Assembly: GCA_009602725.1 (NCBI GenBank)
Contig: WELB01000155.1
Location: forward strand, 289,058-304,068
Source of the DNA: Spirogloea muscicola
Taxonomy: Eukaryota > Streptophyta > Zygnematophyceae > Spirogloeales > Spirogloeaceae
Reading direction: 5' to 3'
DNA length: 15,011 nucleotides
In this document: positions 1-6,334 of the stretch, piece by piece
Layout of the letters: the number at the start of each line of letters is the position of its first letter
Position numbering within the stretch: the first letter of the stretch is position 1
Position numbers and translations under genes: made by a program
Notes under the pieces: generated by a model
Told to the model about the DNA's origin: nothing
Seen by the model: the letters and a program-made list of their open reading frames with translations, nothing else
Databases searched by the model: none

Positions 1-189
1 GGTTACGGAGGCCTATAAAGGTCCAGCATCGACACACATCGCTGGCCACGCAGTGGGCAGTGCTGAACAAAGAAAGTTGCAGCACTACTCCGATTACCCC
101 CGATGTGATCAGCTCTTGCCAGCAGCAATCGACATCTTTGGCTGCTTAGGTCCTCGTTTCCTTACTCTCCTTCAAAACATAGCCAATCT

Positions 190-417
190 AGGCTACACAC
201 GACATGCAGATGTGTTCCCGGCTGAGATGGGCTTGCCAGCTGCTTATCTGTCGTTCTTGCTGCGACGAGTGTCGGCCTGTTTGCAGCGTGCTCAGGCTAA
301 TGCTTTGCACCAGAAAGCTGGGCGAGCTCTAGTTGGTGGCAGAAGGGATCCGTATCTGACATCTAGTATGCAGGCATCGATTAGTGACCTTTATGTTTTG
401 ACCCGTGGTTACTGAGC
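190..417 (+). repeat. GGTTACTGAG-ended interspersed repeat, copy R1
   Basis: Diverged copy of a repeat family found at least eight times in the window in both orientations. Its right edge ends with a block reading like 'gacctttatgttttgacccg' and then GGTTACTGAG at about 405-414. Upstream it keeps a TTTGCAGCG block and a GCTTTGCACCAGAAAGCTGG block that match the copy at 5840-6003 and the reverse complement of 798-990. One frame is open through the copy and ends in a tail like SDLYVLTRGY, echoed by other copies. I see no transposase or reverse transcriptase. Plausible non-autonomous mobile element; the left boundary is uncertain. Confidence 0.45.
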
Positions 418-471
418 GGGTCAATCTGCTGTAGGTTATGTAAGTCTTCAGATGTGCTTGCTTTTGTACTC

Positions 472-640
472 GGCCATTTGGCCTTCCTTTGTTTCAAATA
501 CGCGAAGCATTCTCCCTCTGGAAGAAAGTGGCACTCCCAATGCGGGCAAGGGCTGTGAAAAGCCAGCCCGATAAGAATCGATAAAGGTTCGAAGGGGCCA
601 AATGACGGAGGGGCCTAAAAATAGCGCTAAGCAGCTACGA
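472..640 (+). repeat. Hairpin-family repeat with TTTGTTTCAAAT head
   Basis: Begins with GGCCATTTGGCCTTCCTTTG at 472-491, a head found again at 3618 (GGCCACTTGGCCTTCGTTTG). It contains the hairpin GGGCTGTGAAAAGCCAGCCC at 550-569, whose arms GGGCTG and CAGCCC pair. A spacer follows, then AAGGTTCGAAGGGGCC at about 585-600. The head here is joined to a hairpin unit in the opposite orientation to the one at 3618, which suggests nested or rearranged insertions. No coding function is visible. Confidence 0.5.
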
Positions 641-658
641 AGGGGCCTGAAGATGTCA

Positions 659-825
659 GAGAGAAGGGCTCGCCCATTGAGGATAGGGGCTGGAAAAAGC
701 CAGCCCAGAAAAGAATGTACAAATGACGAGAAGGGGCCAGGGGAAGTACGAAGAACAACAAGCACAGAAAAGAAGGGAAGCAGCTACGAAGCACTCAGTA
801 ACCCCTGCTAAGCAGCCTCAGGTCA
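659..825 (+). repeat. Repeat A, copy 1 (near-identical to 4545-4711)
   Basis: 167 bp aligning without gaps to 4545-4711 with two substitutions that I can see (positions 715 and 722). Contents in order: GGGCTCGCCCATTGAGGATA, the hairpin GGGGCTGGAAAAAGCCAGCCC region, GAGAAGGGGCCAGGGGAAG, a purine-rich stretch, then CTCAGTAACCCCTGCTAAGC. Sequence on both sides of the two copies differs, so this looks like a mobile or recently duplicated unit rather than a long tandem duplication. A third, diverged copy lies at 4882-5036. Confidence 0.75.
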
Positions 826-990
826 GAGAGACTGGGTTCCTGGAAGCGGGTCCCCTGGCCAGAGCCAGAGGCAGCAGCGAGGGCTCTGCCTGCACGCAGG
901 TGCAGCGCGCGGGCCATAGACCTCTGCAGCGAGACGGCCAAGCGCATGCGGTACACCTGCGCTAGCGACCCTGCTGCATGGGAGTCCACC
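798..990 (-). repeat. GGTTACTGAG-ended repeat, inverted copy
   Basis: Reads CTCAGTAACC on the plus strand, so the element points to the minus strand. Positions 798-883 match 5105-5190 with few mismatches, through the block GGGTCCCCTGGCCAGAGCCA. On the minus strand one frame is open and ends SDLRLLSRGY, like the tail of R1. The inner part (CTGCAGCGAGACGGCCAAGC, GCATGCGGTACACCTG) resembles the copies at 1133 and 5840. It overlaps the right end of repeat A. Confidence 0.5.
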
Positions 991-1034
991 GGCTCCCCAT
1001 GGAATCGGCGGGCAATGGCGTGAACGGGGGAGGA

Positions 1035-1215
1035 TGGACCACTCAGTACTTACGAGTGAGGAGCCTCAAATCCGGCAAATTAGCTGCCGGAAAACTATCC
1101 CCCCTGCCGAAAGCCTGAGGCCGCAGCGAGAGCACGGCCAGCACGCAGATGCAAGGCGTGGGCCATGGACCGCTGAAGGGAGACTGACAATCGCATGCGG
1201 CATACCTGGGCCCAC
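1035..1215 (-). repeat. GGTTACTGAG-ended repeat, diverged inverted copy
   Basis: Starts with a degraded edge (CACTCAGTACTTACGAGTGA) followed by GAGCCTCAAATCCGGCAAAT. Its inner block GGCCAGCACGCAGATGCAAG plus GCGTGGGCCATGGAC (about 1137-1171) is repeated almost exactly at 1856-1890. The minus-strand frame again ends in a tail like PDLRLLTRKY. The shared inner block and edge mark it as the same family as the copy at 1757-1905. Confidence 0.5.
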
Positions 1216-1530
1216 GAGCCAGCGACGTTGAAGTCAGCCGGCTAACCGCGCCTGCGGGACACAGCGCGCCGCGCGAGCCTGGCCTCCCTGTGGAAGGGCA
1301 GCTGGCCCGGTCTTCACTTACAGCTGCCGCCCGCTTACAGGTGCGACCGGGGGCAGTTGATGACGGGCGGGCTGCGCCCCGCCCTCCGCCGTCCGCAGAA
1401 GGTCGGTAGTCTCCTTGTATTTTCTGGGGCCCACGCGAGCCGTGGCGACCCCGGCACGGCCTCCACCGACTGTAAGCCACTTGCGATTGTGTAACTGAAG
1501 GAGTCCATAAGCCGCGGGCTCTCGGCCCAG
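1216..1530. other. GC-rich spacer, no gene recognised
   Basis: GC-rich, CpG-containing sequence between repeat copies. A minus-strand open frame of 176 codons spans much of it, but its composition (Arg, Gly, Ser, Pro) is what GC-rich non-coding DNA gives. It has no recognisable domain and runs into the repeat copy at 1043. I see no RNA gene or promoter motif. Confidence 0.4.
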
Positions 1531-1534
1531 ATTG

Positions 1535-1722
1535 CTTTGGCTGGCCTCTCACAGCCATTGCCTTGCTTTGCAAGAGCTGTTTCTTTCTGGCCCTGGTTTA
1601 CGCTTAGGGCTTTTCAGAGACCTGCAGCGCGCTGTGGCTCTTGAAAATGGCTCTCCCAAAGGGGGCAAGGGCTGTGGACAGCCAGCCCGAAGAATACTGA
1701 CAAGGTCCGAAGGGGCCAAAAG
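1535..1722. repeat. Two hairpin-family units in opposite orientation
   Basis: GGCTGGCCTCTCACAGCC at about 1540-1557 is one unit. GGGCTGTGGACAGCCAGCCC at 1669-1688, followed by GACAAGGTCCGAAGGGGCCA, is another in the other orientation. The flank GGCTCTCCCAAAGGGGGCAA (1648-1667) is the reverse complement of the segment linking the units at 3891-3910 and 6133-6152. The pair therefore brackets 1560-1650 as an inverted repeat. Confidence 0.5.
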
Positions 1723-1756
1723 CGCTTTCTCAGAGCTTGCCCGGGGCAAGAATCAC

Positions 1757-1905
1757 CTTAGTAATCTCTAGTGAGGAGCCGCAAATCAGAAATACTAGCA
1801 GCTGGAAAGCAATCCCCCTGACGAAGGCCAGGGCCATAGGCTGCAGCTAGAGCATGGCCAGCACGCAGATGCAAGGCGTGGGCCATGGACAGCTTGAGTC
1901 AAATA
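1757..1905 (-). repeat. GGTTACTGAG-ended repeat, diverged inverted copy
   Basis: Edge TTAGTAATCTCTAGTGAGGA, then GAGCCGCAAATCAG, matching the edge of the copy at 1035. The inner block GGCCAGCACGCAGATGCAAG followed by GCGTGGGCCATGGAC at 1856-1890 is shared with 1137-1171. Diverged from the other copies; no coding function seen. Confidence 0.45.
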
Positions 1906-1939
1906 GGTAGGCGCATACAAAAGACCTGAGCTAGCGAGC

Positions 1940-2075
1940 CAGAGCTAGCTCTTGCATCTGTTTGCAAGCCGTGCCCTGACTGCCGCCTTCAGCTATCAAC
2001 AGGGGGACAGTTATCCGGCTGCTAGTATGTCCGGCTTGCGACTGCTACTAGGAGTTACTGAGCGGCCATCCTTGG
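1940..2075 (+). repeat. GGTTACTGAG-ended repeat, forward copy R3
   Basis: Contains TTGCATCTGTTTGCAAGCCG, then GTCCGGCTTGCGACTGCTAC and the edge GAGTTACTGAGCGG at about 2051-2064. The edge matches R1 (415) and the reverse complement of 798. It faces the copy at 1757-1905 head to head, with a short AGAGCTAGC-rich junction between them, so the two together form an imperfect large inverted repeat. Confidence 0.45.
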
Positions 2076-2325
2076 TGATTGCTTGTTCTTTTCGTGCTAT
2101 TCGCTTCCATCTTCTTGGGGCTTGTCGTTCTTTTGTTGGAACCCTTTTCTGATCTCACCCCCTTTTGATGAGCTACTGCTCTATCTTTAATGAGCACTTA
2201 TTTGTTGTAGTTCTTTGCGTAGCTGCAATCACGTGTTGAGCACTGAGCTGGAAACCATGCCGGCAACACTAGGCCAGGCCAACAGATGGCCGTTACTTAT
2301 TGTCTGTGAATATTTGCATGGGCAT
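2076..2325. other. Spacer without recognisable features
   Basis: About 250 bp, T-rich on the plus strand, between a repeat copy and the gene-like remnant. I see no open frame of note, repeat match, RNA gene or convincing regulatory motif. Confidence 0.4.
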
Positions 2326-3081
2326 TCAACAAAAGGCTGCCGCGTTCTGCTTGAAGCACTCTTTGCTTTCTGCAGGAAGTAACCTGCAGGCCCTCAAAGC
2401 GTGCAGGCCCAAAGTAAGCCAGTCAGGCAGACTAGTAATATGGCACCCATAGGACAGTGCTCTCATTTGGATGATGTACTCACACCCCTTGCTGGCCTCC
2501 ACCATAACATCCAAGAGGTTACTTAGTGCTTCCTTGATAAGAGAGGTCATGAGTAGATATCTCTTCCTGCTGCAGGTACTCCTCGAAAATCTTATGACGA
2601 ATGTACAGCTTATTCAGCAAGCTCCGGGCTTTCTCTCTGCTGCGCTGCTTCTCAAGTGACCAACTTGACACCAGCTCCGCACCTCTGTCTTGTACTTCTT
2701 TCGTCAAGGCCTGGCACAGCTTGCAGATGGGATTAATTCACGTGCTTGGCTGCTGCAGCTTGTAGATATTGCTGTTTCGAACACAGTCGATGGGATACAA
2801 AGCACCACCCACTTCGTGACATGGCTTGGCCTGAGTGGCCATGGTCTCAACAGAAAAGCATTTTGAAAAGCATGAAAAACGATCCAAAACAGTTATGACA
2901 GGATACTTGTAAATCAGTCGCTGTCCAAGTCGGCATCAGCGCCCATGGTCACAACCTGAAGCCGTGGAAACTTTGCGCTGTCATTCACAATGGACATAGT
3001 GGCTTGCAATCGAAAAATTATTGCCTGCACAACAATGCTTGACATGGGGCTCAGGCGGAGTATGAGATTGTGTAGCCTCAT
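2326..3081 (-). pseudogene. Unidentified gene-like remnant, possibly several exons
   Basis: Four minus-strand open blocks look more like protein than their surroundings. In reading order: 3081-2914 (MRLHNLILRLSPMSSIVVQA..., ending in an acidic DADLDSD tail), 2842-2738 (including HEVGGALYPIDCVRNSNIYK), 2719-2519 (ELVSSWSLEKQRSREKARSL, then LLNKLYIRHKIFEEYLQ; charged, helical) and 2550-2326 (KEALSNLLDVMVEASKGCEY). A CAG|GTTGTG donor after 2956 and a TTGAG acceptor before 2845 would join the first two blocks in frame. I could not join the others cleanly. I do not recognise the family. It may be a real multi-exon gene, a decayed copy, or captured gene pieces in the repeat island. Both flanks are repeat sequence. 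Confidence 0.3.
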
Positions 3082-3125
3082 ACTGATGCTGGATAATGGC
3101 TATTCAGAAATTTCGAAAAAAGGAA

Positions 3126-3195
3126 AGAATGCGGCTGCTGATACTTGAAAGAGCGGCTGTAGAAGCCAGCGAGGCGCATGCAGAGGGTGTGCAAT
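3126..3195 (+). repeat. Repeat C, copy 1
   Basis: AATGCGGCTGCTGATACTTG, then GAGCGGCTGTAGAAGCCAGC and GCATGCAGAGGGTGTGCA. It matches 6823-6888 (AATGCGGCTGCTGAGATT, AAGCGGCTGTGGTAGCCAGC, GCATACAGAGGGGTGTTCA) with scattered mismatches and a small indel. The second copy lies inside intron 1 of the esterase gene. Confidence 0.55.
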
Positions 3196-3533
3196 TCTAT
3201 GTCAGAGGAGCCACAGGCAAGGCAGACAGGGCGTGAGATTCACAGGGCAGGTAGACAGAGGCAAGCCCTCTGTCAATGGGACGATTGCCAATAGAGGTCA
3301 GCATAATGGAGAGTGGAAAAAGGCAAGCGAGTAGCACCTGTGACGGGGCTCAGAAGAGCGTCACTGTATGCAGTCCGCAGGAGGCAGTGGAAAGGAGTCC
3401 TAAGCGCAGGCAGTCTGAGCCGACCGAGCCAGTCGAGCCGATCGATCGGGGGCTGCGGGCGGAGCTGGCGGCCGTTCCAGAGGCAGAGGCAGCGGCGCCA
3501 GGTCGAACTTGGGACGGCGCTTGAGGCCGCGGC

Positions 3534-3608
3534 GATGGCCGCGGGTAGCGGCGCCGGCGGCGCAGGCGCGGAGGAGAGTTGCCAAGAGAGACTTGAGATG
3601 GGCGTACC
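3534..3608 (+). other. Orphan first-exon-like ATG, cut by a repeat
   Basis: ATGGCCGCGGGTAGCGGCGC at 3534 opens a short Ala/Gly-rich frame (MAAGSGAGGAGAEESCQERL, then EMGVP) that stops at 3609. Its purine-rich context and composition resemble the first exons of the genes at 6335 and 13480. A possible splice donor (GGC|GTACCT) sits at 3602-3603, just before the hairpin repeat begins at about 3612. I see no matching downstream exon. It may be a broken gene start or chance GC-rich sequence; low confidence. Confidence 0.2.
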
Positions 3609-3611
3609 TTA

Positions 3612-3935
3612 ATATTTGGCCACTTGGCCTTCGTTTGTTTCAAATGCACGAGTTTATTCTTCTCACAGCCACCAGTCAATTCGGCAGCGCTGTTGCATTC
3701 TCACAGCCCTGCCCCCAACGGGAGAGCCACTCCTTTCTCAGACCTTGTCCATTCCTTTGGGCTGGCCGCTCACAGCGGTCCATCCTCCCCCGTTCTGCCA
3801 TAGCCTCTTCAGGCCCCGCAGTCGCTGCTTAGCTCGTAGTTTGGCCCCTTCGAACCTTGTCAATTCTTTTCGGGCTGGCTTCTCACAGCCCTTGCCCCCA
3901 TTGAGAGAGCCACTTCTTCACAGCCACCAGTCAAG
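3612..3935 (+). repeat. Hairpin-family repeat, two units, reverse orientation
   Basis: Head GGCCACTTGGCCTTCGTTTG at 3618, then a hairpin-like unit GGGCTGGCCGCTCACAGCGG at 3759-3778 and a second, GGGCTGGCTTCTCACAGCCC, at 3872-3891. The second is followed by TTGCCCCCATTGAGAGAGCC. The segment 3703-3778 aligns to 6131-6203 (both have CCTTTGGGCTGGCC preceded by CAGACCTTGTCC or CAGACCTCGTCC), so at least a two-unit arrangement is copied as a block. GGCCCCTTCGAACCTTGTC at 3843-3861 is the reverse complement of the tail seen at 583-600. Confidence 0.6.
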
Positions 3936-4109
3936 AAAGGTCTGCGGTTGGGGGCCTGCAGGGAAGGTGTGGGTGTGGCGGGACGGCCCCGCAACCTCCT
4001 CTTGATCTGCGCCGTCCGATCGTGGCTACAGGTGCGAATCGGAAACCCGTCGATTGGAGCGGTTGGGAAACTCTCGAAACCCTTTTACGCACCGAAGAAG
4101 AGAAGTAAG

Positions 4110-4380
4110 AAGAAAGAAAGTGCTCGCCCATAGAGGAGAGGGGCTGACAAAGCCAGCCCAAAAAGAATGGACAATGTCCAAAGCCAAAGAAAGAGAAGTC
4201 ATTTAGCCCCTCCAGTGGAAGAAAGTGCTCGCCCATAGGGAAGAGGAGCCCTCCTGTGGAAGAAATTGCTCGCCCGTAGAGAAGAGGGGCTCGCAAAGGG
4301 GAGGGCTCGCCCATAGAAAAAGAGGGGCTAGCAAAGCCAGCCCAAAAAGAATGGACAATGTCCAAAGCCAAAGAAAGAGG
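4110..4380 (+). repeat. Tandem hairpin repeat cluster
   Basis: Two direct copies, 4122-4195 and 4305-4379, share GCTCGCCCATAGA, an AAAGCCAGCCCAAAAAGAAT block and the palindromic GGACAATGTCC, then AAAGCCAAAGAAAGAG. Between them lie shorter pieces that repeat GTGGAAGAAAGTGCTCGCCC or a variant (4215 and 4256). A shortened relative occurs at 5335-5390 (GCGCCCATAGAGAAA, AGACAATGTCC). Tandem growth plus interspersed copies; no coding signal. Confidence 0.65.
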
Positions 4381-4454
4381 TGCCGACAAAGGACTACACT
4401 ACAAAACACGAGACGATGCAGAGGGAAGCTCAGTGCCGGCGAGTGAGCGACATC

Positions 4455-4520
4455 AAGTCAGGGCTGTGAAAGCCAGCCCGTATGATTTGGACAAGGTCCG
4501 ACGGGGCCAGAATGCGCTGA
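4455..4520 (+). repeat. Hairpin-family unit
   Basis: GGGCTGTGAAAGCCAGCCC at 4461-4479, then TTTGGACAAGGTCCGACGGGG and GCCAGAATGCGCT. Same order as 550-600 and 1669-1720. It abuts repeat A copy 2 at 4545. Confidence 0.6.
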
Positions 4521-4544
4521 AAGCACAAGCAAGCAGGTGTGAAT

Positions 4545-4711
4545 GAGAGAAGGGCTCGCCCATTGAGGATAGGGGCTGGAAAAAGCCAGCCCAGAAAAGA
4601 ATGAACAAAGGACGAGAAGGGGCCAGGGGAAGTACGAAGAACAACAAGCACAGAAAAGAAGGGAAGCAGCTACGAAGCACTCAGTAACCCCTGCTAAGCA
4701 GCCTCAGGTCA
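4545..4711 (+). repeat. Repeat A, copy 2 (near-identical to 659-825)
   Basis: 167 bp with two visible mismatches to 659-825 and no gaps. It ends at CCTCAGGTCA; beyond this copy 1 continues GAGAGACTGG while copy 2 continues ATGGAGGCCAGC. The left flanks also differ (GAAGATGTCA versus AGGTGTGAAT). This sharp loss of similarity on both sides is the evidence for a discrete, recently moved unit. Confidence 0.75.
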
Positions 4712-4881
4712 ATGGAGGCCAGCCCGACAGGAGCGAGCAAGATCCGCAAGGTCCGGAAGGCTGTGATGGCCAGCCCAGAAGAAGGCGCAAGCCTTAGGTC
4801 CAAAGAAAGGAGTAAGCTCTTCCAAGGGGGCGGGGGCTGTGAAAGTAAGCTCATGGGCTATGGAAAAAGCCAGCCTAGAAG
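4712..4881 (+). repeat. Degraded hairpin-family units
   Basis: Contains GGCCAGCCCGACAGGAGCG, GCAAGGTCCGGAAGGCTGTG, GGCCAGCCCAGAAGAAGG and GGGGGCGGGGGCTGTGAAAG. These are pieces of the hairpin consensus in order but with decayed arms, bridging repeat A copies 2 and 3. Confidence 0.4.
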
Positions 4882-5036
4882 AAAGGGCTCGCCCATTGAG
4901 GATAGGGGCTGAAAAAGCCAGCCCAAAAAAGAAGGAACAAAGTCCGAGAAGGGGGCCAGGGGAAGCGCTAAGAAGAACAAGCACAACAAGAAACAAAGCA
5001 GCTACGTATTACTCAGTAACCCCTGCTAAACAGCAA
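4882..5036 (+). repeat. Repeat A, copy 3 (diverged)
   Basis: AAGGGCTCGCCCATTGAGGA, then GGGGCTGAAAAAGCCAGCCC, GAGAAGGGGGCCAGGGGAAG, CACAACAAG and CTCAGTAACCCCTGCTAAAC. Same order as copies 1 and 2 with several substitutions and small indels, so it is older. It ends before the CCTCAGG seen in the other two. Confidence 0.65.
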
Positions 5037-5049
5037 GCGCGGCCAGATT

Positions 5050-5190
5050 AACTGGTGGCTGGGAGAGGCCAGCCCAAAAGAATGGACAAGGTCTGAAGGA
5101 GTCGGTAACCCCTGCTAAGCAGCCTGAGGTCAGAGAAGCTAGGCTCCTGGAAGTGGGTCCCCTGGCCAGAGCCAGAGGCAGCAGCGAGGG
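5050..5190. repeat. Hairpin unit plus GGTTACTGAG-type edge
   Basis: GGTGGCTGGGAGAGGCCAGC followed by AAGAATGGACAAGGTCTGAA is a hairpin unit. From 5105 GTAACCCCTGCTAAGCAGCC matches 798-883 up to GGCAGCAGCGAGGG at 5190, where similarity stops. It is a truncated inverted copy of the longer repeat family. Confidence 0.5.
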
Positions 5191-5235
5191 AAGAGGAGGA
5201 GCCGCCGGCGGGCGGGTGATCGGACTAGGAGGGCC

Positions 5236-5390
5236 TCAGGAGGCTTCATTCTCCTTCACGGTTGGCCAGTCACAGCCATCGCCCTTTCAACTCGGATGAT
5301 TCCTGGGCGACTGGTGGGAAGTGAGGGAGAATTGCGCGCCCATAGAGAAAAAAAGAATAGACAATGTCCACAGCCTAAGAAAGAGGAGCC
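5236..5390 (+). repeat. Hairpin-family remnants
   Basis: TTCACGGTTGGCCAGTCACAGCCAT at about 5256-5280 is a decayed hairpin unit. 5340-5390 carries CCCATAGAGAAAAAAAGAAT, AGACAATGTCC and AAGAAAGAGGAGCC, related to the cluster at 4110-4380. No gene is visible. Confidence 0.4.
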
Positions 5391-5835
5391 GGAAAGTCGT
5401 CGCTGAGCAGCGCTGTCGCCGAGTCGTACGGCGGCGCGGTGAGCGGAGTACAGGGGCCGACCAGCCGACCGCCCAGCAAGCCACGTGGTAACGGCGTCGA
5501 GTCCGCAGCACGCACGAGCCACATGGCGGGACCGCGCTGCCTCCACGTGGCTGATTCCGTGGCGTGCGCCGGGCAGTCCGGGAGCCGGGGCGCGAGGAGC
5601 GCGGGCCGGCGGAGCGCCGGCCCGGGGCTCACGGGATCAGCCGAGGAGGGGAAAAACCAGGCTCGGCATGCAGGGCGCCTCCTCGAACCCCCCGCGTCAA
5701 CAATGGGAAATCGGGGCCGCCGCCCAGTGACGAGCACCCCCCCTTCCTTTCGCTGCTGGCATCTCAAGCTGACCAGCGGCGCCGGGAACGGGGTGCAGCC
5801 CTCCCCGGTGGCTCGGTGCCTCTGGATCTCGTGTC
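5391..5835. other. GC-rich, CpG-dense stretch without a recognised gene
   Basis: Several overlapping open frames cross this stretch on both strands, up to 186 codons, as expected in GC-rich DNA. None shows a domain, and their Arg/Pro/Ala/Gly composition is the same in every frame. There is a self-complementary GCGGGCCGGCGGAGCGCCGG run near 5600. It could be an old promoter/CpG-type island or part of a larger repeat; I cannot tell. Confidence 0.35.
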
Positions 5836-6003
5836 CTGCTCCCGCATGCGTTTGTCTATGTCGCTACAGCGTTCCCAAGCGCTTGCTTTGCATCGCCGCG
5901 CCGGTCGCGCCCCTTGCAGCAGCCTCTGGCTTGCGCAGCGGGGTTGCTCTTCCTCCCCTCAGCTCATCTGACTTCCTACTGCTGACACGGGCTTACTAAG
6001 AGC
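5836..6003 (+). repeat. GGTTACTGAG-ended repeat, forward copy R2
   Basis: CGCATGCGTTTGTCTATGTC, GCTACAGCGTTCCCAAGCGC, TTGCTTTGCATCGCCGCGCC and an edge TTCCTACTGCTGACACGGGC then TTACTAAG at 5993-6000. Same order as R1, and as the reverse complement of 798-990. The frame ending in FLLLTRAY again echoes the family tail. It lies about 330 bp upstream of the esterase start codon. Confidence 0.5.
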
Positions 6004-6110
6004 GCCCTGGCTGCCTAGCCTGTGGCTCCGTCATGGACACCTGTATGCATCTGGCTGCCTCTCACAGCCGCTCTTTTAATATCAGCAGCCGTTTCTCCTT
6101 TGTCACTTCT

Positions 6111-6245
6111 TGTTGGGCTGGCTGTTCACAGCCCTTGCCCCCATTGGGAGAGCCACTTCTTCCTCAGACCTCGTCCACTCCTTTGGGCTGGCCTCTCACA
6201 GCCACCAATCAATCTGGCCGCGCCTGTACGCACCTGGCTGGCTTT
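6111..6245 (+). repeat. Two hairpin units in the esterase upstream region
   Basis: GGGCTGGCTGTTCACAGCCC at 6115-6134 and GGGCTGGCCTCTCACAGCC at 6185-6203, linked by TTGCCCCCATTGGGAGAGCC and CCTCAGACCTCGTCCACTCC. A third weak piece (GGCTGGCTTTCCCAGCC) is at 6237-6253. This pair aligns with 3703-3778 and lies 130-220 bp before the ATG at 6335, so the promoter or 5' leader of that gene probably contains repeat-derived sequence. Confidence 0.6.
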
Positions 6246-6334
6246 CCCAGCCTCTCCTCTCGTCATCCTTTCCCCGGTATCATCAGCAGCTGCAGTCTCC
6301 TCCGCTGTGCGCAGCAGATCACGGCGCGCACGCC

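Noticed and set aside
583-600. GGTTCGAAGGGGCC as a tRNA box B / SINE promoter
   Set aside because: Lacks the box B final C spacing, and no box A or cloverleaf is found upstream.
4110-5036. CRISPR-like array
   Set aside because: Repeat units vary in length and sequence, spacing is irregular, and the setting is a eukaryotic repeat island.
5439-5999. Plus-strand open frame of 186 codons
   Set aside because: Runs from GC-rich spacer into a repeat copy; its end is only the family tail. No domain, and other frames are equally open.
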